A stretch of DNA of 64,000 bases from Arenibacter sp. F20364. GTDB lineage: Bacteria; Bacteroidota; Bacteroidia; Flavobacteriales; Flavobacteriaceae. The notes under the pieces were generated by a model. That model was not told the DNA's origin. It made no database searches and saw only the letters and a list, made by a program, of their open reading frames with translations. The position numbers and the translations under genes were made by a program. Position 1 is the first letter of the stretch. The number at the start of each line of letters is the position of its first letter. The stretch lies in contig NZ_JALKBD010000010.1 in assembly GCF_023015905.1 (NCBI RefSeq), positions 124,001 to 188,000 of the forward strand. The letters are read 5' to 3'. This document shows, piece by piece, positions 35,035-42,882 of this stretch.

Positions 35035-35973
35035 TTATTTGTTTAACGGACTGATAATTTTTACGTCCTGGAAAGCAATAGCACCCCGGACCACACTGGC
35101 AATTACATCATATAAAGCTTCCGTAATCTGTATTTTAAGCTCGCTTTTATGATAAATAAGACTTACTTCCCTAGCGGGGGAGGGGTTTTTAAAGAATTTA
35201 AGGTTCTGCTTCTTTTTATCATCCAGTTCAATGGTGTTGAGGAAGGGTAGGAGGGTCATGCCCAAGCCTTCATTGGAAAGATTGATAAGCGTTTCAAAAC
35301 TACCACTTTGCAATTGAAAGTGATCTTCCTGATAATTTTTTGAGGCATTGCACAAATTGATCACTCCGTCCCTAAAACAGTGTCCGTCCCTTAAAAGTAG
35401 TACATCGGATATTTCCAAATCTTCGGGTACCAATTCGGATGTTTTTCCCAGTCTATGGTTAGGGGGTACATATCCCACAAAAGGTTCGTAATAGAGGGGT
35501 CTTTCCTTAATAAATTCGATCTCCAAAGGGGTTGCAGCAATAGCCGCATCAATATGGCCATCCTGTAAATTCTGGATCAGGTTTTCCGTGTTTTGCTCTT
35601 TAATGATCAGGTTTACTTTAGGATATTTTTTTATAAACGTCCTTAGGAACATAGGCAATAGGGTAGGCATAATGGTGGGGATGATCCCCAAGGTAAACTC
35701 ACCACCAATGAAACCCTTTTCCTGATCCACTATATCCTTGATGCGGTTGGCCTCATTTACAATATTCTTGGCCTGGGCAACTATTTTGGCACCTACCTCT
35801 GTAATGGTAATGGGTTTTTTACTTCTATCAAAGATCAATATATCCAACTCGTCCTCCAATTTCTGGACTTGCATACTCAATGTAGGTTGTGTAACAAAGC
35901 TCTTTTCGGCTGCAAGGGTAAAATTCTGGTACTCTGCAACAGCTAGTACATATTGCAATTGTGTAATGGTCAT
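35035..35973 (-). CDS. oxyR: OxyR-type LysR regulator
   Basis: LysR-type peroxide sensor of 312 residues. The HTH is at about 18-37 (FTLAAEKSFVTQPTLSMQVQ) with the usual LEDELDILIFDRS. Redox cysteines C199 and C208 sit in LLLRDGHCFRDGVINLC with the same spacing and even the same numbering as E. coli OxyR (LEDGHCLRD-x4-FC). It should activate peroxide-defence genes; the Dps gene at 40555 is a good candidate. It follows the TolC gene of the export set on the same strand after 134 nt. Confidence 0.95.
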   Translation of the reverse strand: MTITQLQYVLAVAEYQNFTLAAEKSFVTQPTLSMQVQKLEDELDILIFDRSKKPITITEVGAKIVAQAKNIVNEANRIKDIVDQEKGFIGGEFTLGIIPTIMPTLLPMFLRTFIKKYPKVNLIIKEQNTENLIQNLQDGHIDAAIAATPLEIEFIKERPLYYEPFVGYVPPNHRLGKTSELVPEDLEISDVLLLRDGHCFRDGVINLCNASKNYQEDHFQLQSGSFETLINLSNEGLGMTLLPFLNTIELDDKKKQNLKFFKNPSPAREVSLIYHKSELKIQITEALYDVIASVVRGAIAFQDVKIISPLNK

Positions 35974-36107
35974 TTAGTATTATTTAAAGTGATAAAATTA
36001 TGAAAACTAAAAACAAAACCTAACCAGTTTGAACCTTACTTAACAAATCTTCCCAATATTTTTATTTTAAGAAGACGGTTTAGGGCAGTTGCCGTTTAAT
36101 TATGGAG

Positions 36108-37568
36108 CTAATCAAATAGTATATTTTCCGCTTCAATTTTTTTCTCATTGATAAAATCGTATAAGGTTAGTCTTCGTAAGGTATAGTAATCTGTCCAAAA
36201 ATTCTCCAAGGAATTTAGGTAATCAATTTCAGCCTTATCTTTCTCCTGTTGGGCCAGATTTAGATCTGTAATGGTAATCTTTCCTAGAATATACCTTTCT
36301 TTGGTAATTTGGTAACGCTTAATGGCAATTTCTTTGGCTTTTTCTGAGGTCGCCAGAAAATCCCGTTTACTGGACCAGTTTAAAATATGGAGGTAAATTT
36401 CCTGTTCAAAGGCCTGTTGTTCTTGCTCAATATTTGTTTCGACCAAACTTAAATCGGCCTCTCCCATTTTTCTTTCGGATTTGGATACTCCCCAATCAAA
36501 AATAGGAATTCCCAAAGTTACCAATACTCTTTGTTGTCTATCATAGTCCTGAAATAGTACATCATAATCATCCGCTCGCTTGTTAAGCCCAAAATTAGCT
36601 CTAACATTAATTTCCAACCTGTTATTGCCTTTTATTTGGGCAAGATTTTTTTCTGCCTCAAGGCGTCTCCTTCTAAATTCGATGACCGACTTTCTATTGG
36701 TGGTAGCTTCATCAAGGGCGGTCTCCACGCTCACCTCAAAATCTACCAATTTCTCAGGTATGAACAATTCTATATCTTCGGTTTCCAGTTCCAGATAACG
36801 GGCCAAATTTTGGGAAGTCCTTTTAAGTAATATGGTATTGGTGGTGACTTCATTTTGCGAATTTAAATGTCCTAGTTCCATCTGCAATAATTCGTTTTCT
36901 GCAATTTTGCCAATTTCGAACCTTCCTTTGGCAATTTGCAATAAGGTATCTTGGGTCGCTAAATTTTTTTGCGAATTTTTTAATCTCATTTGCGCGGTCA
37001 ATAGTCCGAAATAGCGCTGGCAACTACTTAGCGAAATATCCTCCATCCTTTCTATAAATTCCCGTTTGGATTCCTCGTATTTTAATGGCTCAATAAGCTT
37101 GTCCCATTTATAGGGATTAAAGAACAAGGAGTTTTGATAGTATTGTACGGAAAATGGGGTTAGGGAGTAATTGCTATTTTCGTCTGCGCCATAGCGATCA
37201 ATTCTTTGGATTTGGGAATTAAGGGAAAGGTCGCCTCCAGTGAAAGGCACCCGCTGGTTTATTGATAGTGTTCCATCTACTCTGGACTGATTTTGATTTA
37301 CAAAAATATCCTGTCCCTCATCATTGGTAATCCTTGTAATTGAATTTGAGTATTCTGGCAAGGTGGCCAATAATCTAAATTGTGGCAGGAATTCTGCAAG
37401 ATAAGTTCTATATTTCCAATAACTGGCTTGGGATTGATTTAGTACAGCTTGGTATTCGGGGGAGTTCTTTTTTGCCATTTCAATGGCCTCTGTCAGTGTT
37501 ATTTTTTTGGACTGTCCCAGGACAATAAAGTTGGAGCAAAGGAATAACAACAAAATACATTTTTTCAT
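36108..37568 (-). CDS. TolC-family outer-membrane efflux protein
   Basis: Outer-membrane channel subunit of 486 residues. Signal peptide MKKCILLLFLCSNFIVLGQ, then LTLTEAIEMAKKNSPEY (ITLTEA), the family's opening. Two long helical halves with repeated structure follow (GEADLSLVETNIEQEQQAFEQEIY in the second, about residues 360-384). It is the third gene after the HlyD-type adaptor and the MacB-like permease, with a 65-nt gap to the latter; together they form a tripartite exporter. Confidence 0.92.
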   Translation of the reverse strand: MKKCILLLFLCSNFIVLGQSKKITLTEAIEMAKKNSPEYQAVLNQSQASYWKYRTYLAEFLPQFRLLATLPEYSNSITRITNDEGQDIFVNQNQSRVDGTLSINQRVPFTGGDLSLNSQIQRIDRYGADENSNYSLTPFSVQYYQNSLFFNPYKWDKLIEPLKYEESKREFIERMEDISLSSCQRYFGLLTAQMRLKNSQKNLATQDTLLQIAKGRFEIGKIAENELLQMELGHLNSQNEVTTNTILLKRTSQNLARYLELETEDIELFIPEKLVDFEVSVETALDEATTNRKSVIEFRRRRLEAEKNLAQIKGNNRLEINVRANFGLNKRADDYDVLFQDYDRQQRVLVTLGIPIFDWGVSKSERKMGEADLSLVETNIEQEQQAFEQEIYLHILNWSSKRDFLATSEKAKEIAIKRYQITKERYILGKITITDLNLAQQEKDKAEIDYLNSLENFWTDYYTLRRLTLYDFINEKKIEAENILFD

Positions 37569-37633
37569 TTTGGACTATTTTGGTTTAAAAGGCGGGGGAG
37601 GGTAACTGTTATAAGTGTTATCTGAAAATATTA

Positions 37634-39004
37634 TTATTCACGTCTTATGGCTTCTATGGGATTTTTGTTGGCAGCTGATTTGGCTGGTAGTACCCCAAAT
37701 GCAAGCCCTATAAAAGTGGCCACGAAAAAGGACAAAACAATGGAATTCAAGGAAAGTATTGTTTCTATCCCTGTTGCCAGTTCCAATCCATACGAGGCTA
37801 CTATTCCCAGAAGTATTCCTATTATTCCACCCCCCAAGCTTATTAGGACGGACTCAGACAAGAACTGTAGAATTACATCTTGCTTGGTGGCACCAATTGC
37901 CCTCATGATACCTATTTCCTTTGTCCGTTCCAACACTGAGGCCAACATAATGTTCATTATCCCAATACCACCGATAAGTAAAGATATTCCTGCAATTACG
38001 CTGAGCACAATGTTGAATATCTGTTTGGTTTTCTGCTGCTGTTTTAGCAACTGTATAGGGATGGTAATTTCAAAATCCAACACCTCGTTGTGTTTTCTTT
38101 TGAGAAGTTTGCTCAGAACTTCAGCGGTCGATTTTAGTTCATTGGAATTATTTACTTGGACCGTTAATTTATCCAACTGATGGTAATTGCCCCGTGGTAT
38201 CCTCTTTTTGGGACCATTGTTGGCTCCTCCAATGATGATCATGCCCCCTCCACTAAAATCTAAAGGTTCATCGGATATAATCTTTCTGTCTTTATACCTA
38301 ACCAGAAAGGTTTTTACGGGAATATATATATCCTGGTTCAGATCTCTGATGCCTAGGTTCTCCTGGGCCTTTTCCGATATAAGTTTTTCCTCGATTATTC
38401 CAATTACTTGAAGCCAAACATCTTTTACCTTGATCTGTTTGCCGATGGCACTCTCACCAGGGAACAGTTTTTTTTCTACTTTTTCACCTATGATACATAC
38501 CGAAGCTGCATTTACAGCATGTTCTTCGGAGAAGTTGCTGCCTTGGCCAATATGTATGTTTGAAGTCTGGAAAAAAGAATTGGTTACCCCTATGAGTTTT
38601 ACCGAGTTTTGCCTTCCCTTATTGATCACATAGGTTTCCAAAATAATTTCGGGACTAATGGCTTTTATGGTCGGAATGTTGTTGGCAATACTTGCAACAT
38701 CCAGTAGATCCAAGCCTTTGGAGAATCTTCTGATTTCTTTGGTTCCTTCTTCCTCTTCGGTGGAATTTTCATCCTCCTCATCGGGAATAGGGGTTACCAC
38801 AATATTGTTTACACCAACCAGTTCCAATTGCGTTAAAATTTCCTTTTCGGCCCCGTTCCCTATAGATAACATGGTAATGACCGCTGCTACCCCAAAAATG
38901 ATTCCCAGAGCCGTTAAAAAAGTTCTTACCTTATTGATTGTTACCACGCGAATGGCCTCTCTAAAATTAGAGACAATCTGTTCTAGAAGTATCTTGTCTA
39001 TCAT
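37634..39004 (-). CDS. MacB-like ABC permease (FtsX fold)
   Basis: Inner-membrane permease of 456 residues. One N-terminal helix (VRTFLTALGIIFGVAAVITMLSIG region, about 22-42) is followed by a large periplasmic MacB_PCD domain, then three C-terminal helices with the FtsX signature (ERTKEIGIMRAIGATKQDVILQFL, about residues 365-388; GILLGIVASYG). There is no Walker A or ABC signature, so the ATPase is a separate protein, and none is encoded beside it. The adaptor stop is 4 nt upstream. Confidence 0.9.
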   Translation of the reverse strand: MIDKILLEQIVSNFREAIRVVTINKVRTFLTALGIIFGVAAVITMLSIGNGAEKEILTQLELVGVNNIVVTPIPDEEDENSTEEEEGTKEIRRFSKGLDLLDVASIANNIPTIKAISPEIILETYVINKGRQNSVKLIGVTNSFFQTSNIHIGQGSNFSEEHAVNAASVCIIGEKVEKKLFPGESAIGKQIKVKDVWLQVIGIIEEKLISEKAQENLGIRDLNQDIYIPVKTFLVRYKDRKIISDEPLDFSGGGMIIIGGANNGPKKRIPRGNYHQLDKLTVQVNNSNELKSTAEVLSKLLKRKHNEVLDFEITIPIQLLKQQQKTKQIFNIVLSVIAGISLLIGGIGIMNIMLASVLERTKEIGIMRAIGATKQDVILQFLSESVLISLGGGIIGILLGIVASYGLELATGIETILSLNSIVLSFFVATFIGLAFGVLPAKSAANKNPIEAIRRE

Positions 39005-39008
39005 GAAC

Positions 39009-40253
39009 CTAGTTTAAAGACAGAATACTTTTTTCTTCCATTCCTTCGGGTTTGCTCAGATATACAACTTCATTCTCGTTTAAACCTTTTTTTATAACCA
39101 CGACATCCAAATTGGACTCGCCCATTTCGATTTCCTTTTTATCAATGGATAAGCCGGACTTGGTGTACACAAAACTTATAGAATCTTGGGAAAATATAGC
39201 TTCCAATGGAACCATAAGGACTTCTTCTTCCTTATGGATCAGTATTCTATTGGAGGTGGTCATTCCTGGTCTAACGTTATCATTGTTCTCGTCAAAGTTT
39301 ACAAGTACCTGAAATAGTTTGATATCGGAACCTCTTTTTTCTTCGCCCACATTGGCGACATTGGTGATAGTTCCTTTTAAGGTTATATCGGGGAACGCAT
39401 CAAAACCGATGATAACAGGAAGGTCCTTTTTTATTTTTCTAATATCCACCTCATTGGCGTAGGTCTTGGATTCCATTTTGGTGAGGTCGGGCAGTGTGGC
39501 AATGGCCGGATCCCACATGCTTATGGACGATCCTACCTTTCTTTTGGAGCCATCCCAGTTTTTAGCATAAGTTACCATTCCATTGGCATCGGAATGTATG
39601 GTGAAGGATTTTTGTAGATTTCTGAGTTCTTCCAGCATTTTACTTATTTTGGAAACTTCAGTTCCCACCTCGACCATCTTGGCCACGGCCTTCTGTTCTT
39701 TAATTTTATAATCCTCGGTTTTTTCCTTTAGATCCCGTTCCAGACGCTCAATATTAATTTCCAACTTTTTTATAGTGGCAGGAGGTTCATAAATGGACTG
39801 TTTAAGTTCCAGCTTATTTTCTTGGATATCAAATAGTAAATCTTTTATGGCTGTCCGTTCCTGCTTCAAGGTCAGGGTAGTGTCCAATTGCTCCTGGGTG
39901 TATTTGGACTGTGCAGTTTCCAAGTTTAATTGGGCATCCAATATCTGTTCATTCACCTCTGAGGGATCCAAGCGGCCCACATAGTCGCCTTCCTTTACCA
40001 AAGAACCTTCAGGAATTAGATCTTGAATTTTCACATCCCGGAGTTTAAATTTGCGTATGTCATCTGGGCCATTTATTTTTTTTAAACTGGTGGATTGGGC
40101 CTCCCCAGAAATAATAACCTCATTTACAAATTCGCCTTTTACAACTTTGGTGGTAATGGCTACATCTTCATCCGAATTGTTCCCGAACAAGGTATAACCT
40201 ACAAGAATAAGAACAATGGGTATACCAAATAGGAGTAGTTTTTTTTTAGTCAT
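39009..40253 (-). CDS. HlyD/MacA-type periplasmic adaptor
   Basis: Membrane-fusion protein of 414 residues. One N-terminal anchor (LLLFGIPIVLILVGYTLFG), then a lipoyl-like half (VKGEFVNEVIISGEAQS, LIPEGSLVKEGDYVGRLDPSEV), a coiled-coil hairpin at about 105-215 (NLETAQSKYTQEQLDTTL and LEINIERLERDLKEK), and a beta-barrel with GFDAFPDITLKGTITNVA. First gene of the exporter operon. The divergent gap to dps carries a 24-bp palindrome that may control one or both. Confidence 0.9.
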   Translation of the reverse strand: MTKKKLLLFGIPIVLILVGYTLFGNNSDEDVAITTKVVKGEFVNEVIISGEAQSTSLKKINGPDDIRKFKLRDVKIQDLIPEGSLVKEGDYVGRLDPSEVNEQILDAQLNLETAQSKYTQEQLDTTLTLKQERTAIKDLLFDIQENKLELKQSIYEPPATIKKLEINIERLERDLKEKTEDYKIKEQKAVAKMVEVGTEVSKISKMLEELRNLQKSFTIHSDANGMVTYAKNWDGSKRKVGSSISMWDPAIATLPDLTKMESKTYANEVDIRKIKKDLPVIIGFDAFPDITLKGTITNVANVGEEKRGSDIKLFQVLVNFDENNDNVRPGMTTSNRILIHKEEEVLMVPLEAIFSQDSISFVYTKSGLSIDKKEIEMGESNLDVVVIKKGLNENEVVYLSKPEGMEEKSILSLN

Positions 40254-40401
40254 TTTTAGATGGTTTAGTTATGGGGGAGTAAATCAAATTTAAGCTAGTA
40301 CCTCAATATTCAACAGAATATTTTGTTATTATTTTCTTAATTAATTGCAAAACCAATGTGTTCCGGTCGATTATTTAATTTATCATAAATTTTAATGTTA
40401 A

Positions 40402-40489
40402 ATTATTGATAATATTATCAATAATCATACCGCTTATTAAACTTGGCTTTATTCTATTGTATAATACTATCCAATGATAAAATCTATCA
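40402..40489. promoter_or_regulatory. 24-bp perfect palindrome plus partial second copy
   Basis: The 301-nt divergent gap (40254-40554) holds a perfect 24-bp palindrome at 40402-40425 (half-site ATTATTGATAAT). A weaker copy at 40475-40489 reads TGATA, 5 nt, TATCA. Both share TGATA/TATCA arms, like Fur/PerR or MarR boxes. The central half-site spacing lacks the single base of a standard Fur box, so the class is open. Nothing else was seen in the gap. Confidence 0.7.
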
Positions 40490-40554
40490 ATTGACCCGTA
40501 TCTTAAGTGGAAGATGAATTCTGTAATTTAGTGGTACATTAAAAAGAAGATGTT

Positions 40555-41034
40555 ATGCAATTAAACAGTATAGGTTTGGATATCTCCAAATCAAAGTCGT
40601 TAAGTAAGGATTTAAATCAATTATTGGCAAATTTCCAACGTTACTATCAGAATCTAAGGGGAATTCACTGGAACATTAAAGGGAAGAGGTTTTTTGATCT
40701 TCATGTTAAATTTGAGGAATTATATACCGATGCCAATTTAAAAGTAGATGAAATTGCGGAGCGTATCCTTACCTTGGGGGGTGTACCCTTACACACTTTT
40801 GAGGATTATATTGAAAATGCGAAGGTCCCGGTAGGAAAAAATATTACCAAGGATGAGGATGCAATTCGTTTGATCGTGGAATCTCTTACAGAATTGTTGG
40901 TTATAGAAAGGGCTATTTTGGATGCTTCTGATGAGGCCTCGGATGAGGGTACCAATTCTATGATGAGCGAGTTTATCACCGAACAGGAAAAAACCGTCTG
41001 GATGATGAAGGCTTGGTTGGCAGAAGAAATCTAA
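40555..41034 (+). CDS. dps: Dps-family ferritin-like protein
   Basis: Cytoplasmic 159-residue ferritin-like protein that oxidises and stores iron and shields DNA in starvation or peroxide stress. Four-helix bundle with the Dps ferroxidase segment YYQNLRGIHWNIKGKRFFDLH (His in IHWN, then Asp/Glu in FDLHVKFEELYTDANLKVDE, about residues 30-65). No long Lys-rich DNA-binding tail is seen, so DNA contact may be weak. It stands divergent from the exporter, with a 24-bp palindrome upstream; OxyR is 4.6 kb away. Confidence 0.92.
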   Translation: MQLNSIGLDISKSKSLSKDLNQLLANFQRYYQNLRGIHWNIKGKRFFDLHVKFEELYTDANLKVDEIAERILTLGGVPLHTFEDYIENAKVPVGKNITKDEDAIRLIVESLTELLVIERAILDASDEASDEGTNSMMSEFITEQEKTVWMMKAWLAEEI

Positions 41035-41102
41035 TAAAAATTCCTTGGAGCTATTCGTATACTCATACCATTAGACTCAAGAGAAATTGTTAAAGTTATT
41101 AC

Positions 41103-41165
41103 TCATCCCTAATTGTGAAAATGCTTTAGGTAATTAGTTTGCCAAGCACTCATAATTAGGGATGA
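41103..41165. repeat. 12-bp perfect inverted repeat between convergent genes
   Basis: TCATCCCTAATT (41103-41114) and AATTAGGGATGA (41154-41165) are exact inverted copies with a 39-nt spacer, in the 147-nt gap between the ends of dps and the phosphoesterase gene. The spacing is too long for a classic terminator, and no T run follows the stem. It may be an mRNA end-protecting stem. Confidence 0.6.
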
Positions 41166-41181
41166 TTCTATTTGAAGTGTA

Positions 41182-42060
41182 TCAATTCAAAAACTCCCTA
41201 TCGAACAAAAAGGGGAAGTCAAGATTAGTGTTCACCGTTATCTTTACCGCAGTATCCCCGCCATCAATCTGCAAACGGGTAATATTTTGTTCTGGCCAAG
41301 GTTTATTTTTGAGCCAAAAATGCCCATCACCCTGTACCATTAGCACTGGTTTTCCAAAAGTTTTGGCAGCTCCACGCAAAAGATCCGTAAATGGCTTAAA
41401 CTTATCAGGGCCTGCTTCCACTACGTTGGCATGGCCAAAAACTACCATGGCCTCTACCTTGTTCACTTGCTCTTCCAAGAGTTTTTTAATCCATTGGCCA
41501 TTTTGAACCAATCTGTTCTGCCATTCCAAGGAGTCATGAACTTGGCTTCCTACGAGATTAACTCCTATGAACAAAACTTTGTTTTCTATCCAACTAAAAT
41601 TTTCTGTCCGCTCGGGCTGATAAGTGACAGTGGGTTCGAAAACCCAATTTTCATTAAAATGAAGGAAGTACTTGTTCCAGTATTCCAATCCTTGTTGTGG
41701 GTCCGTGCAGTCGTTATATTCATTGTCTCCCAAAACGATAAAGGTGGGTGCCTCAAACGTCTTTAAGATGCCAGAAACATCTTCGTAGACCGTTTCGTCA
41801 CATTCTGCGGCACCTGGTTTTATGTCGCCGACATGGATGACAAATTCAGAAGGATCAATGTCATTATGCCTGGATATGATATTGATCAGGCCATCCCGCT
41901 GTTCGTTGTTGTAAGGAACATCCCCAATAGCTGTAAAAGAGATTGACGGGATTTCTTCCGAAGGTTCATAATCCCCTTTGGAGTCCGAGCCGTTGTTCTC
42001 ACGACAGGAAGTAAATAATACTAACGATATTATTAAAACCCAATTTTTTACCTTGGACAT
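41182..42060 (-). CDS. metallophosphoesterase-like lipoprotein
   Basis: Exported lipoprotein of 292 residues, calcineurin-like phosphoesterase fold. SPII signal VLIISLVLFTSC, with C19 from the ATG at 42060; the upstream ATG at 42093 would add 11 polar residues. Metal motifs in order: AIGDVPYN (variant of DxH), HVGDIKPG (GDxxD-type), GDNEYND (GDN/GNH), VFGHANVV (GH) and QGDGHFW (GHxH-type). The substrate is unknown. Convergent with dps. Confidence 0.85.
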   Translation of the reverse strand: MSKVKNWVLIISLVLFTSCRENNGSDSKGDYEPSEEIPSISFTAIGDVPYNNEQRDGLINIISRHNDIDPSEFVIHVGDIKPGAAECDETVYEDVSGILKTFEAPTFIVLGDNEYNDCTDPQQGLEYWNKYFLHFNENWVFEPTVTYQPERTENFSWIENKVLFIGVNLVGSQVHDSLEWQNRLVQNGQWIKKLLEEQVNKVEAMVVFGHANVVEAGPDKFKPFTDLLRGAAKTFGKPVLMVQGDGHFWLKNKPWPEQNITRLQIDGGDTAVKITVNTNLDFPFLFDREFLN

Positions 42061-42154
42061 TAATGGTGTTAAGGATGTATGGGTATAAGGCATAATGAGG
42101 TTTAACCGTAATTATTTAAATATTAAATATACTTCAAATACGGTGTCAATTGCC

Positions 42155-42577
42155 CTATTTCTGCATTTTTAAATAGTAATCTGCCGAATGTTTTCCAGAT
42201 CCATAGAACATAAAGAATATGCATACCAACAAGGTTATGAAGGCCAACATTAGGTTGGAGGTATTCATTTCACCTAGGAAATTTACCAAGACGGCTCCAA
42301 TAAGAATTGGCAATTGTGCTACTACGGCCCAACGTGTAAGTAAACCGATGACCAGTAAAAATCCGCCTACAAAATGTGCAGGTGCTACATAATGCATAAT
42401 CAACATACCTCCTGGAAGGTTTTGGAAGGGTTTAATAATTTCCACCATTTGTTGATGGTTGGACATAAAATCGACCCCTTTCATAAAAAGAAAAACACCC
42501 AATGCTACCCTTAATAGATCCAAGGGATAATAAGTGTGTGCATTGGCCCATTTGTTCAATGATTTAATAGTTGCCAT
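42155..42577 (-). CDS. DoxX-family membrane protein
   Basis: Membrane protein of 140 residues with four helices (LLRVALGVFLFMKGV, IMHYVAPAHFVGGFLLVIG, LPILIGAVLVNFLG, LMLAFITLLVCIFFMFYGSG). The DoxX family has a conserved first helix ending in FLFMKG; roles are unclear, with some linked to thiosulfate or quinone redox or oxidative stress. The ATG at 42577 is chosen; an ATG at 42616 would add 13 residues. Confidence 0.85.
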   Translation of the reverse strand: MATIKSLNKWANAHTYYPLDLLRVALGVFLFMKGVDFMSNHQQMVEIIKPFQNLPGGMLIMHYVAPAHFVGGFLLVIGLLTRWAVVAQLPILIGAVLVNFLGEMNTSNLMLAFITLLVCIFFMFYGSGKHSADYYLKMQK

Positions 42578-42882
42578 AGCCGAAAATTTATATGTTATAT
42601 ACTCTAAGGTACTCATTTTTAATGAGATGTAAAAGTATAAACCAATTCTATTTGGACACTTTTAGGGTCAAAATCGCACTTTTAAATAGTTGCGGGGTTG
42701 CCAATAGCTTTAAAGAGCTTGCTTATACCTCGGGGGTATGGCAACAACTTGGGGCTGCAATATCCAATTTTGGTCTTTCCCAACTCTGTGTTTTGACTGC
42801 TATTAAGGATTGTTTCTTGGTTGTTATTTTGACGCACATAGGTATGTACTGCAGACAGTTCGAGAATATTTCATCCCATTCT
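42578..42882. other. intergenic region without recognised gene
   Basis: 305 nt between the DoxX start and the transporter stop. A plus-strand open frame (42592-42891) runs through it but overlaps both real genes and has no family signature; other frames are stopped repeatedly. Nothing convincing was seen. Confidence 0.5.

Noticed and set aside
40402-40425. Calling the palindrome a Fur box
   Set aside because: The arms fit, but the one-base centre of the standard 7-1-7 Fur box is missing, so it is left unclassified.
41625-41655. Hairpin with GTGGGTTCGAAAACCCA, tRNA-like T arm
   Set aside because: It lies inside the phosphoesterase gene, and no other tRNA arms are present.
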